Of a stretch of 14,113 nt of DNA, positions 1 to 7,061 are shown in pieces. The notes under the pieces are model-generated. The model ran no database searches, was not told the origin of the DNA, and saw nothing but the letters and a program-made list of their open reading frames with translations. How positions within the stretch are numbered: position 1 is the first letter of the stretch; the number at the start of each line of letters is the position of its first letter. The translations under genes and the position numbers were made by a program. The DNA is taken from NCBI GenBank assembly GCA_007119305.1, contig SKPY01000033.1, positions 1 through 14,113 of the forward strand, given 5' to 3'. The DNA comes from Nitriliruptorales bacterium. Lineage in GTDB: Bacteria > Actinomycetota > Nitriliruptoria > Euzebyales > Egibacteraceae.

Positions 1-221
1 GCGTAGTAGTCGCTGATGTCGTAGCCGCCGTCGCGCAGCGGCGAGTCGTAGAACGGCACGAGCCACAGACAGTCGACACCCAGCCACTGCAGGTAGTCGA
101 GCTTCTCGATGAGCCCCTGGAAGTCCCCGCTGCCGTCGTTGTTCGAATCGAAGAAGCCGCGGGTCAGCACCTCGTAGAAGACCGTTGACTTGTACCAGAG
201 CGGGTCGTGCGGAAGCGTCAT
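1..221 (-). CDS. treS: Trehalose synthase (maltose alpha-D-glucosyltransferase), N-terminal part only
   Basis: Partial gene running off the left edge; 73 codons are present. TreS interconverts maltose and trehalose in the cytoplasm and belongs to GH13. The visible residues match the start of TreS: WYKSTVFYEV (9-18), a calcium-loop-like segment DSNNDGSGD (25-33), LDYLQWLGVDCLW (41-53) and SPLRDGGYDISDY (60-72). The combination of the LQWLGVDCLW and LRDGGYDI blocks is more typical of TreS than of oligo-1,6-glucosidases. The ATG at 219-221 follows an AAGGAG ribosome-binding site at 235-240 (13-nt spacing). The gene lies 43 bp downstream of glgE with no terminator between them, so the two are probably co-transcribed. 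The catalytic residues lie outside the window, so activity cannot be judged here. In related genomes a maltokinase gene or domain often follows treS; that part is not visible. Confidence 0.9.
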   Translation of the reverse strand, partial: MTLPHDPLWYKSTVFYEVLTRGFFDSNNDGSGDFQGLIEKLDYLQWLGVDCLWLVPFYDSPLRDGGYDISDYY

Positions 222-264
222 GTGTTGGCCCTTGCTCCTTCGGGCATCGCGGGACGGCTGCGGG

Positions 265-2229
265 TCACAGGGCCCGCAGGCTCAGCACATGAGCGGGCTC
301 GACATCGGGATCCAGCCTGACGTAGTTCTCCGGGCCGTGCCAGATGTGGGTCGTGTCGGTAATGAGATCGTGGGCCTCGTACGGGCCGGCGTGCTCCAGG
401 CCGAGCTGCCAGAGATCCAACCACGTCGTGGCCTCATGTGCGTGGTGCGGATCGAGGTTCACGATGACGAGGATGGGCTCGGTGCGGCCGGGAGCCACCT
501 TGGAGAAGCAGATCAGCTGCTCGTTGGCGATGTGGTGGAACCACACGTTGCGCAGATCGTGCAGCGCGCGGTGCTCGTGGCGGATGCGGTTCACCCGCGT
601 GATATAGGGCGCGAGGGAGTCCGGGCGGTTCCAGTCGCGGGGCTTGTACCGATACTTCTCGCTCTCGTAGTACTCCTCGCTGCCCTCGTGGAGCGGCTCG
701 TTCTCGCGCAGCTCGTAGCCCGAGTAGATGCCGTACGACGGCGACAGCATGGCAGCCAGCACGAGGCGGATCTTGAAGGCGGGGCGCCCGCCGTGCTGCA
801 GGTACTCGGTGAGGATGTCAGGGGTGTTGGGCCAGAAGTTCGGGCGGTAGTAGTCCACCATCCCGCCGTGGGCCAGCTCGACGGTGTAGTCCGTCAGCTC
901 GTGCTTGGTGTTGCGCCACGCGAAGTAGGTGTAGCTCTGGTTGAAGCCCAGCTTCGCCAGCGTCTGCATCATCTTCGGCCGCGTGAACGCCTCCGCGAGG
1001 AAGATCGTCTCCGGGTGGTCCACGCGGATCTCGGCGATCAGCCACTCCCAGAACGGCAGCGCCTTGGTGTGCGGGTTGTCCACGCGGAAGATCTTGACGC
1101 CGTGGTCCATCCAGAACTCGACCACGTGGCGTAGCTCGTTCCACAGCCCCTCGGCGTCCTCCGTGTCGAAGTCGATGGGGTAGATGTCCTGGTACTTCTT
1201 CGGCGGGTTCTCGGCATAGGCGATCGAGCCGTCCGGGCGGTGCTTGAACCACTCGGGGTGCTCCCGGACCCAGGGGTGATCGGGTGAGCACTGGATGGCG
1301 AAGTCGAGCGCCACTTCGAGGCCGAACCGTCGCGCCTCACCTACGAAGTCGTCGAAGTCATCGATGGTGCCCAGGTCCGGGTGAACTGCGGTGTGGCCTC
1401 CCGCCTCGCTGCCGATGGCCCAGGGCACCCCCGGGTCATCGGGTCCGGGAGCAAGGTCGTGGGGACCCCCGCGACCCTTGCGCCCGGTGCGACCGATCGG
1501 GTGGATCGGCGGCAGGTAGACCACGTCGAAGCCCATGTCGGCGATCGCAGGAAGGCGCTTGGCCGCCTCGGCGAACGTGCCGCTCGTCGTCTCCGTCGCG
1601 CCCTCGGAGCGCGGGAACATCTCGTACCAGGCGGAGAAGCGGGCCCGTTCACGATCGACCCACAGCGGCAGGTCGGGCCTGCTCTGGGTCGCGTCGAGGC
1701 GCTCGGGGTGGCGCTCGAGCAGGGCGACGAGATCCGGGTCGACGGCGGCCGCCACCTTGTCATCGAGCCCCGCGTCGCCGCGCAGCAGCGCGATGACCTC
1801 GTCGCACACCTGCCTGGCTGCCTTGGGCAGGCGCTTGCGGCGCTCGAGCAGGAGGGCGCCTTCCTCGAGCTCCGGGTCCAGGTCGCGCTGACCCGCGGCA
1901 TGCTTCTTGGTGAGCCCGTCGAGCCACGACGCGTAGTGGTCCGTCCACCCGAGCACGTGGTAGCGCCACGGTCCCATCTCGTCGACGTGGAAGTGGCCGT
2001 ACCAGCGGTCGTTGGTGTCCAGGCGCAGCGGGGCCTCCCGCCAGCCGCTGTCGCTGGGCCCCCGGTAGCGCACGACCGCGGCGATCTTGTCGTGGCCCTC
2101 GCGGAAGACGTCCGCGCCCACGACCACGTCGTCGCCGGCGACGGCTTTTGCGGCGTACCGCCCGCAGTCGACCATCGGGCTGATCTTCTGGATCTGCACG
2201 CGGTTCTTGAGCGGGCTCCTCGCGGCCAC
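265..2229 (-). CDS. glgE: Alpha-1,4-glucan:maltose-1-phosphate maltosyltransferase GlgE
   Basis: GlgE (GH13) transfers maltose from alpha-maltose-1-phosphate onto the non-reducing end of alpha-1,4-glucan, releasing phosphate; it acts in the cytoplasm in the TreS-maltokinase-GlgE-GlgB route. The 654-residue length is normal. Residues 1-110 form the N-terminal beta-sandwich and about 110-200 the helical insert. The (beta/alpha)8 domain carries VVYLPPIHPIGRTGRKGR (236-253), KKYQDIYPIDF (344-354), FRVDNPHTK with nucleophile D384 (381-389), LAEAFTRP with acid/base E413 (411-418), NTPDILTEYLQ with D471, and the phosphate-site-like pair K525-Y526. All expected catalytic residues are present. The start is GTG at 2227-2229, chosen because GGAAGGA (2237-2243) sits 7 nt upstream and the family N-terminus begins here. 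It heads the glgE-treS pair. Its upstream interval holds two perfect palindromes and one half-site resembling the MalR operator, so co-regulation with the mal genes is possible but unproven. Confidence 0.96.
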   Translation of the reverse strand: MAARSPLKNRVQIQKISPMVDCGRYAAKAVAGDDVVVGADVFREGHDKIAAVVRYRGPSDSGWREAPLRLDTNDRWYGHFHVDEMGPWRYHVLGWTDHYASWLDGLTKKHAAGQRDLDPELEEGALLLERRKRLPKAARQVCDEVIALLRGDAGLDDKVAAAVDPDLVALLERHPERLDATQSRPDLPLWVDRERARFSAWYEMFPRSEGATETTSGTFAEAAKRLPAIADMGFDVVYLPPIHPIGRTGRKGRGGPHDLAPGPDDPGVPWAIGSEAGGHTAVHPDLGTIDDFDDFVGEARRFGLEVALDFAIQCSPDHPWVREHPEWFKHRPDGSIAYAENPPKKYQDIYPIDFDTEDAEGLWNELRHVVEFWMDHGVKIFRVDNPHTKALPFWEWLIAEIRVDHPETIFLAEAFTRPKMMQTLAKLGFNQSYTYFAWRNTKHELTDYTVELAHGGMVDYYRPNFWPNTPDILTEYLQHGGRPAFKIRLVLAAMLSPSYGIYSGYELRENEPLHEGSEEYYESEKYRYKPRDWNRPDSLAPYITRVNRIRHEHRALHDLRNVWFHHIANEQLICFSKVAPGRTEPILVIVNLDPHHAHEATTWLDLWQLGLEHAGPYEAHDLITDTTHIWHGPENYVRLDPDVEPAHVLSLRAL

Positions 2230-2314
2230 TGTCGTGTCCTTCCGCCTCGTGCGTCAGTCTTGCCTCGACCCTACCGGGCTGAGCGCGGTGCAAATAGCCC
2301 TACCCCACGCAGGT

Positions 2315-2329
2315 CGTGTGTCACACACG
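2315..2329. promoter_or_regulatory. Perfect 15-bp palindrome upstream of glgE
   Basis: The arms CGTGTGT and ACACACG flank a single central C. A one-base centre cannot form a normal RNA loop, so a protein-binding site on DNA is more likely than a transcript hairpin. It sits about 85-100 bp before the glgE start codon and overlaps a GTGACA that resembles a -35 box on the minus strand. The binding protein is unknown. It does not match the TTGCAA-N4-TTGCAC motif found near malE and malR. Confidence 0.5.
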
Positions 2330-2349
2330 CGTCGTCGCTGCGACGACGC
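2329..2349. promoter_or_regulatory. Perfect 21-bp palindrome upstream of glgE
   Basis: Arms GCGTCGTCGC and GCGACGACGC (10 bp each) flank a central T. It touches the 15-bp palindrome, sharing the G at 2329. A perfect 10-bp arm is unlikely by chance even at this GC content, although GTC/GAC-rich sequence raises the background. A second operator for a dimeric regulator of glgE-treS is the simplest reading. A terminator is less likely because the loop would be one base and there is no T-tract. Confidence 0.5.
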
Positions 2350-2370
2350 TGCGCCCACTCTGGCAGGCAC

Positions 2371-2527
2371 GAGGGGGTCGCCGACCACGTCGCCACCCTG
2401 AACGCGCTGCGTGCGGAGCAGCCGCGCTCGTCCACGGCGCCTATCGGGACGTCGCGGCGGGTGACACCCTCCTGGCCTTCGAGCGCGTCTCGACGACGAG
2501 CGGGTGCTCGCCCTCGTGCACACCGGC
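2371..2527 (+). pseudogene. Decayed C-terminal fragment of a GH13 enzyme
   Basis: Read on the plus strand with two frame changes, this stretch gives EGVADHVATLNALRAEQP (2371-2424), then ALVHGAYRDVAAGDTLLAFE (2425-2483, first base supplied), then DDERVLALVHTG (2493-2527, first base supplied). The pattern of LRxExPAL, GxYR, a Leu-Ala-Phe-Glu-Arg strand and DERVLALV is typical of the last helix and the C-terminal beta-domain of GH13 alpha-glucosidases and neopullulanases. Each break is repaired by one inserted G: after 2424 (CCG-CG to CCG-GCG) and after 2492 (TCG-AC to TCG-GAC). Codons keep strong G/C at third positions, suggesting recent decay. I see no GH13 resemblance before 2371, so only a short tail survives. 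It could be a sequencing artefact plus truncation, or chance; I rate the relic reading as somewhat more likely than not. Confidence 0.5.
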
Positions 2528-2539
2528 AGGGCGAGCGCC
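2503..2539 (-). terminator. Stem-loop after the GH13 gene, probable end of the mal operon
   Basis: The sequences GCTCGCCCT (2506-2514) and AGGGCGAGC (2528-2536) form a perfect 9-bp stem with a 13-nt loop. The stem extends by a T-G wobble and two further pairs to 2503-2539. It begins 15 nt downstream of the GH13 stop codon on the minus strand. There is no T-tract, which is common for actinobacterial terminators but lowers certainty. It overlaps the end of the GH13 relic. Confidence 0.45.
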
Positions 2540-2554
2540 GAGTCTCGCTCGCAG

Positions 2555-4384
2555 CTATGGCGCAGGATCGAGTCGCCAGACGGTGTAGGCGGGCCCGTCG
2601 CCCGGGAGCGCGAGCGCGCCGTCGGTGGCGTGCAGGTCGTCGCCGTCGAGCAGCGCTTCGGCGTGGTCGGCCTCGAGCAGGCCGGCCGGCAGACGCACCG
2701 GCTCGTGCGGCGCGCGGGACAGCCACACCAGCAGGCGCTCGTCGGGATGCTCGCGCAGGTAGACGAGGACGTCCGCGCCGACGTGCGCCCAGCGGAAGCC
2801 ACCGCGGCGCAGGGCGCTGTGCCGCCTGCGCAGGTGGATCAGGTCCCGGTAGGCCGCCAGGGTGGTGCGGTCCCAGCGGCGCTCGTCCCAGGGCATCGGC
2901 TTGCGGGTGTCCTCGTTGTGGGCGCCTTCGAGCCCCAGCTCGTCGCCCATGAACAGCATCGGGATCCCCGGTGCGGTCAGCATCCACGCCGCGCCCACGA
3001 GCGCGCGCTCGGCCGAGCCGCTGACCGTGCGGAAGCGGGCGGTGTCGTGCGAGTCGAGCAGCATGAGGCTGTGCGCGTACGAGCGCCAGGGGATCGCCGC
3101 GCGGAACGCGTCGACGGTGCGTGCGGCCGTGTGCCCGGAGAAGCGCGGCAGCGGGACCGGCATGCCGAACAGGTCGACCTCCGGGTTCGGTTGGCCGAGC
3201 CAGAACCACGCCGGACGGGTGAAGCCCGCGTAGTACATCGTGCCGTGCCAACCGGACCCGTCGAGGTCGGCGGAGGCGTCGTGGGCGTGCTCGGCGAGCA
3301 GGAGGCTGTCGGGCCGGAGGGCGCGCATGGTCGAAGCCATGGTGCGCGCCACGGTGGCGTTCTCGTCGATGGCGCCGTGCCGGCCGACCATGTTCGCGAC
3401 GTCGATGCGCCACCCGTCGAGGTTGTACGGGGGCTGCAGCCAGCGCCCCGCGACCGACTCGGGGCCCTCGACGAGCTGGCGCCGCAGCTGCTCGTTGCGC
3501 AGGTCGAACGTCGGCAGGGTGGGCACGTCGAGCCAGGAGCGATAGCCCGCGGGGGAGTCATCGAAGAAGAAGTAGCCGGCTTCAGGGGAGGTGGGCTCCG
3601 CCTGCGCGGTGCGGAACCAGCGATGGCCGTCGCCGCAGTGGTTGAGGGTGAGGTCGCCGATCAGGCGCATGCCGCGGTCGTGCAGCGCCTCGGACAGGCG
3701 CACGAGCGCCGCGTCGCCGCCGAGCACCGGGTCGACCTCGTCGAAGGACGTCGCGTTGTAGCGGTGGTTCGACTCGGCCGGGAAGAACGGGGTGAGGTAG
3801 ACCAGGTTGCAGCCGAGGTCGGCGATGTGGTCGAGCCGCGCGCTGATCCCGTCGAGGTCCCCGCCGTAGAGCTGGTGCATGGCGGCGTCACCGCCGCTGC
3901 GTGGGGGTTCCTCCCAGCGCTCGGTGGGCAGCGCCCACGGCGGCCAGGGCTTGTCGCGTCCGGCGCGGGCGAACCGGTCGGGGAAGACCTGGTAGCACAC
4001 GGCGTCGAGCGCCCAGGCGGGCGGCGACGGGTGCGCCGACAGGCGGAAGTCGGTCGCGTCGGGCGGGTCCCAGTCGGTCGTCCCCGCGGCTGTCAGCCAG
4101 CGGTAGCCGCCGGATCCGTGCAGCAGGAACCGGTAGTTCGTGAGCGGGTTGGTCACCGCGATGTCGGCGCGCCACCAGTCCCAACCCCGCTGCGAGGAGA
4201 CCCGCTCGGCGGTGGCCCAGGAGGGCTCGGCGTCGGGGGTGGTGCGGACCTGCACCTCGTCGACGCCCGCGCCCTCCGGCACCTGAGCCCACACGGTGAC
4301 GACGTCGCCGAGGTCGGGTGCGGTTTCGGCGACGTAGCGTTCCGAGCCGTCGTGGTGCGGTTGGTTCAAGCGGTGCATGCGCAT
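2555..4384 (-). CDS. Neopullulanase/cyclomaltodextrinase-like GH13 alpha-glucosidase
   Basis: A 609-residue GH13 enzyme with a beta-sandwich-like N-terminal region (about 15-120, CBM34-like by position), the catalytic barrel from VCYQVFPDRF (129-138), and a C-terminal beta-domain (about 530-609). Conserved blocks include YGGDLDGISARLDHI (173-187), DLTLNHC (244-250), DGWRIDVANMV with nucleophile D328, LLLAEH with acid/base E365, and LLDSHDTAR with transition-state residue D447. The YGGDL block, the N-terminal domain and the SHDTAR form point to the cyclomaltodextrinase/neopullulanase/maltogenic amylase group, which hydrolyses imported cyclodextrins, maltodextrins or pullulan fragments. There is no signal peptide, so it acts in the cytoplasm. 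It is the last gene of malE-malF-malG-GH13, 43 bp after malG. Two starts are possible: ATG at 4382-4384, or ATG at 4376-4378, which has a better-spaced but weak GGGA. The exact substrate is not determinable from sequence. Confidence 0.9.
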   Translation of the reverse strand: MRMHRLNQPHHDGSERYVAETAPDLGDVVTVWAQVPEGAGVDEVQVRTTPDAEPSWATAERVSSQRGWDWWRADIAVTNPLTNYRFLLHGSGGYRWLTAAGTTDWDPPDATDFRLSAHPSPPAWALDAVCYQVFPDRFARAGRDKPWPPWALPTERWEEPPRSGGDAAMHQLYGGDLDGISARLDHIADLGCNLVYLTPFFPAESNHRYNATSFDEVDPVLGGDAALVRLSEALHDRGMRLIGDLTLNHCGDGHRWFRTAQAEPTSPEAGYFFFDDSPAGYRSWLDVPTLPTFDLRNEQLRRQLVEGPESVAGRWLQPPYNLDGWRIDVANMVGRHGAIDENATVARTMASTMRALRPDSLLLAEHAHDASADLDGSGWHGTMYYAGFTRPAWFWLGQPNPEVDLFGMPVPLPRFSGHTAARTVDAFRAAIPWRSYAHSLMLLDSHDTARFRTVSGSAERALVGAAWMLTAPGIPMLFMGDELGLEGAHNEDTRKPMPWDERRWDRTTLAAYRDLIHLRRRHSALRRGGFRWAHVGADVLVYLREHPDERLLVWLSRAPHEPVRLPAGLLEADHAEALLDGDDLHATDGALALPGDGPAYTVWRLDPAP

Positions 4385-4427
4385 CCCAGCGTGTGTGTCC
4401 GCAAGTGCTGCCTGTGCTGCGCTGCCC

Positions 4428-5363
4428 TCAGCCCTTCACCGCGCCGCCGAGGAGGCCCGAGGTGATGTAGCGCTGCAGGAACAGGAACAGGACGACGATC
4501 GGTGCCCCGGCGATGAGCGCGCCCCCGGCGAAGGGGCCCCAGCGCTGCCCGTAGTTCTCCGACACGAACAGGTACAGGCCCACCGGCAGGGTGTACTGGG
4601 CGTCCTCGGTGAGCAGCACCCGCTGCACCATGAAGTCGTTCAGCGAGAGGATGAACGACAGCAGGGTGATGACGGCCAGGATGGGCACGGCCAGCGGCAG
4701 GATGATCGTGAAGAACACCTGCACGTGGCTCGCGCCGTCGACCTTCGCGGCGTCGTCGAGGTCGATCGGCACGGTGTCGAAGAAGGCCTTCATCAGCCAC
4801 GTGTTCAACCCGAGCGCCCCGCCCAGGTAGACCATGATGAGCCCGATGTGGGTGTTCAGCCCCAGCTCCGGGAAGTAGCGGCCGATGGAGACCATCATGA
4901 GGAAGATCGCGATGATGGCGATGAACTGGGGCAGCATCTGCAGCACGAGGAGGCCGAGCAGCGTCGGGCGGCGCCCTGCGAAGCGCAAGCGGCTGTAGAC
5001 GTAGGCCGCGAGCGCGCACAGGAACACCGAGCCCACCGCGGTGGCGGTCCCGACGACCATCGAGTTGCGGAACCAGCGCCAGAAGTTCGTCGCGAACAGC
5101 TGCTCGAAGTTCGTGGTGCTGATGGGGTCGGGGATCAGCTGCTGGGCGGCGATGCTGCCGGTGGGGTTGAACGACGCCGACACGACCCACACCGCGGGGA
5201 AGAGCGCGAAGCCCAGCGCGAGGGCGACGACGGCGTAGCGCCAGCCGAGCTCGCGCAGCCACCTCAGGGGGCGATACCAGACCGAGGGCGGGGCGGCCGC
5301 AGGTGGCTGCGGCGGCTCATGCTCGACTGGGGCGTCGACGGAGGTCGGCCGCAGCTGGGTCAT
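4428..5363 (-). CDS. malG: Maltose/maltodextrin ABC transporter permease MalG
   Basis: Inner-membrane permease, 311 residues, forming the translocation channel with MalF. A Pro/Ala-rich cytoplasmic tail (about 1-40) precedes the first membrane helix (about 42-62). Further helices lie near 100-125, 134-158, 170-190, 222-245 and 278-297, giving six, as expected for MalG. The EAA loop that docks the ATPase reads DDAAKVDGAS...ILP (203-223), with the conserved Gly at 210 and the ILP ending. The start ATG at 5361-5363 has AAGGA with about 8-nt spacing. It begins 28 bp after the malF stop. It could in principle serve another oligosaccharide, but the neighbouring malR, GH13 and glgP genes favour maltodextrin. 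Confidence 0.95.
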   Translation of the reverse strand: MTQLRPTSVDAPVEHEPPQPPAAAPPSVWYRPLRWLRELGWRYAVVALALGFALFPAVWVVSASFNPTGSIAAQQLIPDPISTTNFEQLFATNFWRWFRNSMVVGTATAVGSVFLCALAAYVYSRLRFAGRRPTLLGLLVLQMLPQFIAIIAIFLMMVSIGRYFPELGLNTHIGLIMVYLGGALGLNTWLMKAFFDTVPIDLDDAAKVDGASHVQVFFTIILPLAVPILAVITLLSFILSLNDFMVQRVLLTEDAQYTLPVGLYLFVSENYGQRWGPFAGGALIAGAPIVVLFLFLQRYITSGLLGGAVKG

Positions 5364-5391
5364 GGGTTGCTTCCTTGCCGCTGTGCGCTGC

Positions 5392-7029
5392 TCATCGGTT
5401 GACCTCCTCGAGCGGGGCCACCCATCGGAAGGAGACGGCGGCGATGACCGCCACCATCAGGAAGGTCATGATCGCAACGGTCGCGCCGAGTCCGAAGTCC
5501 TGTCCGGCCCCGGTCTCGAACGCGATGCGGAACGTGTAGCTGATGAGGATGTCGGTGTGCCCGACCGGCGTGGCGGCACCGGCGATCGGTGGGTTGCCGC
5601 CGGTCAGCAGGTAGATGATGTTGAAGTTGTTGAAGTTGAACGCGAAGGTCGCGATGAGGACGGGGGCCATGGCGACGAGCAGCAGCGGCAGGGTGATCCG
5701 CCGGAAGCGACCCCACCCGGAGGCGCCGTCGACGGACGCGGCCTCGTAGAGATCGTCGGGGATGGACTGCAGGGCCGCGGAGCACAGCAGGAACATGTAC
5801 GGGAACCCGAACCACAGGTTCACGAGCACGACCGAGACCCGGGCCATCGTGGGATCGTTGAGCCACGGGATCTGCGCCCCGAGCAGCTCGTTGATCACGC
5901 CGAAGCGCCGGTTCATCATCCCCCGCCAGATGAGCGCGGTCATGAACGTCGGCAGGGCATAGGGGACGATCATCGCCAACCGGATGAACCGCCGACCCCG
6001 GACCCTGGGATCGTTGAGCGTGATCGCAAGGAGCAGCCCGAGCGTGAACGTCGCCACCGTTGACAGCAACGCGAACAGGTAGGTCCACACGACGACGCGC
6101 AGGAAGGGACCGCGGATGGCATCGGTCGTGAACGCCCGGACGAAGTTCTCGGTCCCCACGACGACGCGCCAGCCGGGCGACAGCCGGTCAGCGGGATCGT
6201 CGACGTTGACGAGGCGGCCCCGGTCGGACGGCGCGTACACGTCGCCGGTGAGCCTGTCGACGAGGGTCTCCGTCTCGGGGTCCCAAATGCGCGTCTGCTC
6301 ACGCAGCGTGGCACTCGTGAGCGACACGAGCTCGATCTCGCCCTCGTCGATGGGGATGCGCAGATCGGTGAAGGCGTCGATACGGTCCTGCGCCGCGCCC
6401 AGGCTCAGCCGCTCGTAGCCGTCGGCGGCGACGATGCGGTCGTCGACGGTCTCGACGTCGAGCTCGTCGACGGGGATGAGGCCGTCAGCGGGATGCCCGA
6501 GGAACACCTCCCCGTCCGCGCTCGTGAGCAGCAGCGCGAGGTCGTCGCCGTCGGCGAACGGCACCGCGTCGAAGCGGGGGGCGTCTGGCAGCGGCCGGAT
6601 CGAGACGCGCTCGATCCGTTCGATGGCCTGCTCCTGCGTGAGGATCTGGCCCATCCCGTAGTTCGTGAACGCGATGTAGAAGGTGTAGGCGAACGGGAAG
6701 ACCTGGAACATCAGCAGGAACAGCGTCCCCGGCACCAGGTACTTGAGGGGCAGGGCGCCCTTGCCGAGGTAGACGACGTTCAGGACGAGCGTCGCGGCCG
6801 CCGTGAGGGCGAGGCCCCACCAGGGGGCCCCGAGCGTCACCATCCGCACGATCATGTAGATGGCGGCGCCGTTCACGAACGACAGCAGCGCCAGCTTCAC
6901 GACGATCCCGACGAGGGTGTCGCCGAACCGGCTCAGGGGATGCGTCCCCCGGCGGATGTCCGCCGCGAGACCCCCAGGGCCGGACCCCGGGCTGTGCAGC
7001 CCAGAGCCCGGCGCCTGCGTGTCCGTCAC
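5392..7029 (-). CDS. malF: Maltose/maltodextrin ABC transporter permease MalF, with large extracytoplasmic domain
   Basis: Permease of 545 residues, partner of MalG. Two N-terminal helices (about 38-64 and 70-88) and a third (98-122) precede a long soluble insert (about 125-305), the counterpart of the E. coli MalF P2 domain that contacts the binding protein. The remaining helices are near 308-338, 348-370, 395-418, 448-475 and 512-535. The EAA loop reads YEAASVDGAS...ITLPLL (428-450). I start it at GTG 7027-7029, giving MTDTQAPGSG. The open frame continues upstream to 7812, but that part overlaps malE antiparallel to no known domain and has no family resemblance. The ribosome-binding site is weak (GAAAGA, about 7 nt upstream), so translation may depend on coupling to malE, whose stop is 32 bp upstream. 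A related permease from another sugar family would normally lack the insert. Confidence 0.94.
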   Translation of the reverse strand: MTDTQAPGSGLHSPGSGPGGLAADIRRGTHPLSRFGDTLVGIVVKLALLSFVNGAAIYMIVRMVTLGAPWWGLALTAAATLVLNVVYLGKGALPLKYLVPGTLFLLMFQVFPFAYTFYIAFTNYGMGQILTQEQAIERIERVSIRPLPDAPRFDAVPFADGDDLALLLTSADGEVFLGHPADGLIPVDELDVETVDDRIVAADGYERLSLGAAQDRIDAFTDLRIPIDEGEIELVSLTSATLREQTRIWDPETETLVDRLTGDVYAPSDRGRLVNVDDPADRLSPGWRVVVGTENFVRAFTTDAIRGPFLRVVVWTYLFALLSTVATFTLGLLLAITLNDPRVRGRRFIRLAMIVPYALPTFMTALIWRGMMNRRFGVINELLGAQIPWLNDPTMARVSVVLVNLWFGFPYMFLLCSAALQSIPDDLYEAASVDGASGWGRFRRITLPLLLVAMAPVLIATFAFNFNNFNIIYLLTGGNPPIAGAATPVGHTDILISYTFRIAFETGAGQDFGLGATVAIMTFLMVAVIAAVSFRWVAPLEEVNR

Positions 7030-7061
7030 GTCGCGTCTTTCGTTCCGTTGACGCTGGCAGG

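Larger units (their letters stand above)
2230..2554. other. 325-bp interval between the mal operon and glgE, without an intact gene
   Basis: No intact open frame here has both a ribosome-binding site and family resemblance. From high to low coordinates (the direction of flanking transcription) it contains a stem-loop just after the GH13 stop (2503-2539), a plus-strand stretch resembling a frameshifted GH13 C-terminus (2371-2527), two touching perfect palindromes (2315-2349) and about 85 bp of glgE leader. The leader includes the half-site GTGCAA at 2288-2293. The glgE promoter should lie here. On the minus strand GTGACA (2319-2324) resembles a -35 box, but I cannot identify a convincing -10 at standard spacing. 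Confidence 0.6.

Noticed and set aside
1381..2952. Plus-strand open frame crossing the glgE start and the 2230-2554 gap
   Set aside because: It covers the GH13 relic in only one of the three frames needed and lies mostly antisense to glgE. It does not represent one continuous gene product.
2504..4465. Long plus-strand open frame (653 codons) opposite the neopullulanase-like gene
   Set aside because: The protein is low-complexity, rich in Val, Arg and Gly, with no recognisable domain. It mirrors a well-supported GH13 gene with intact catalytic residues. Long antisense frames are expected at this GC content.
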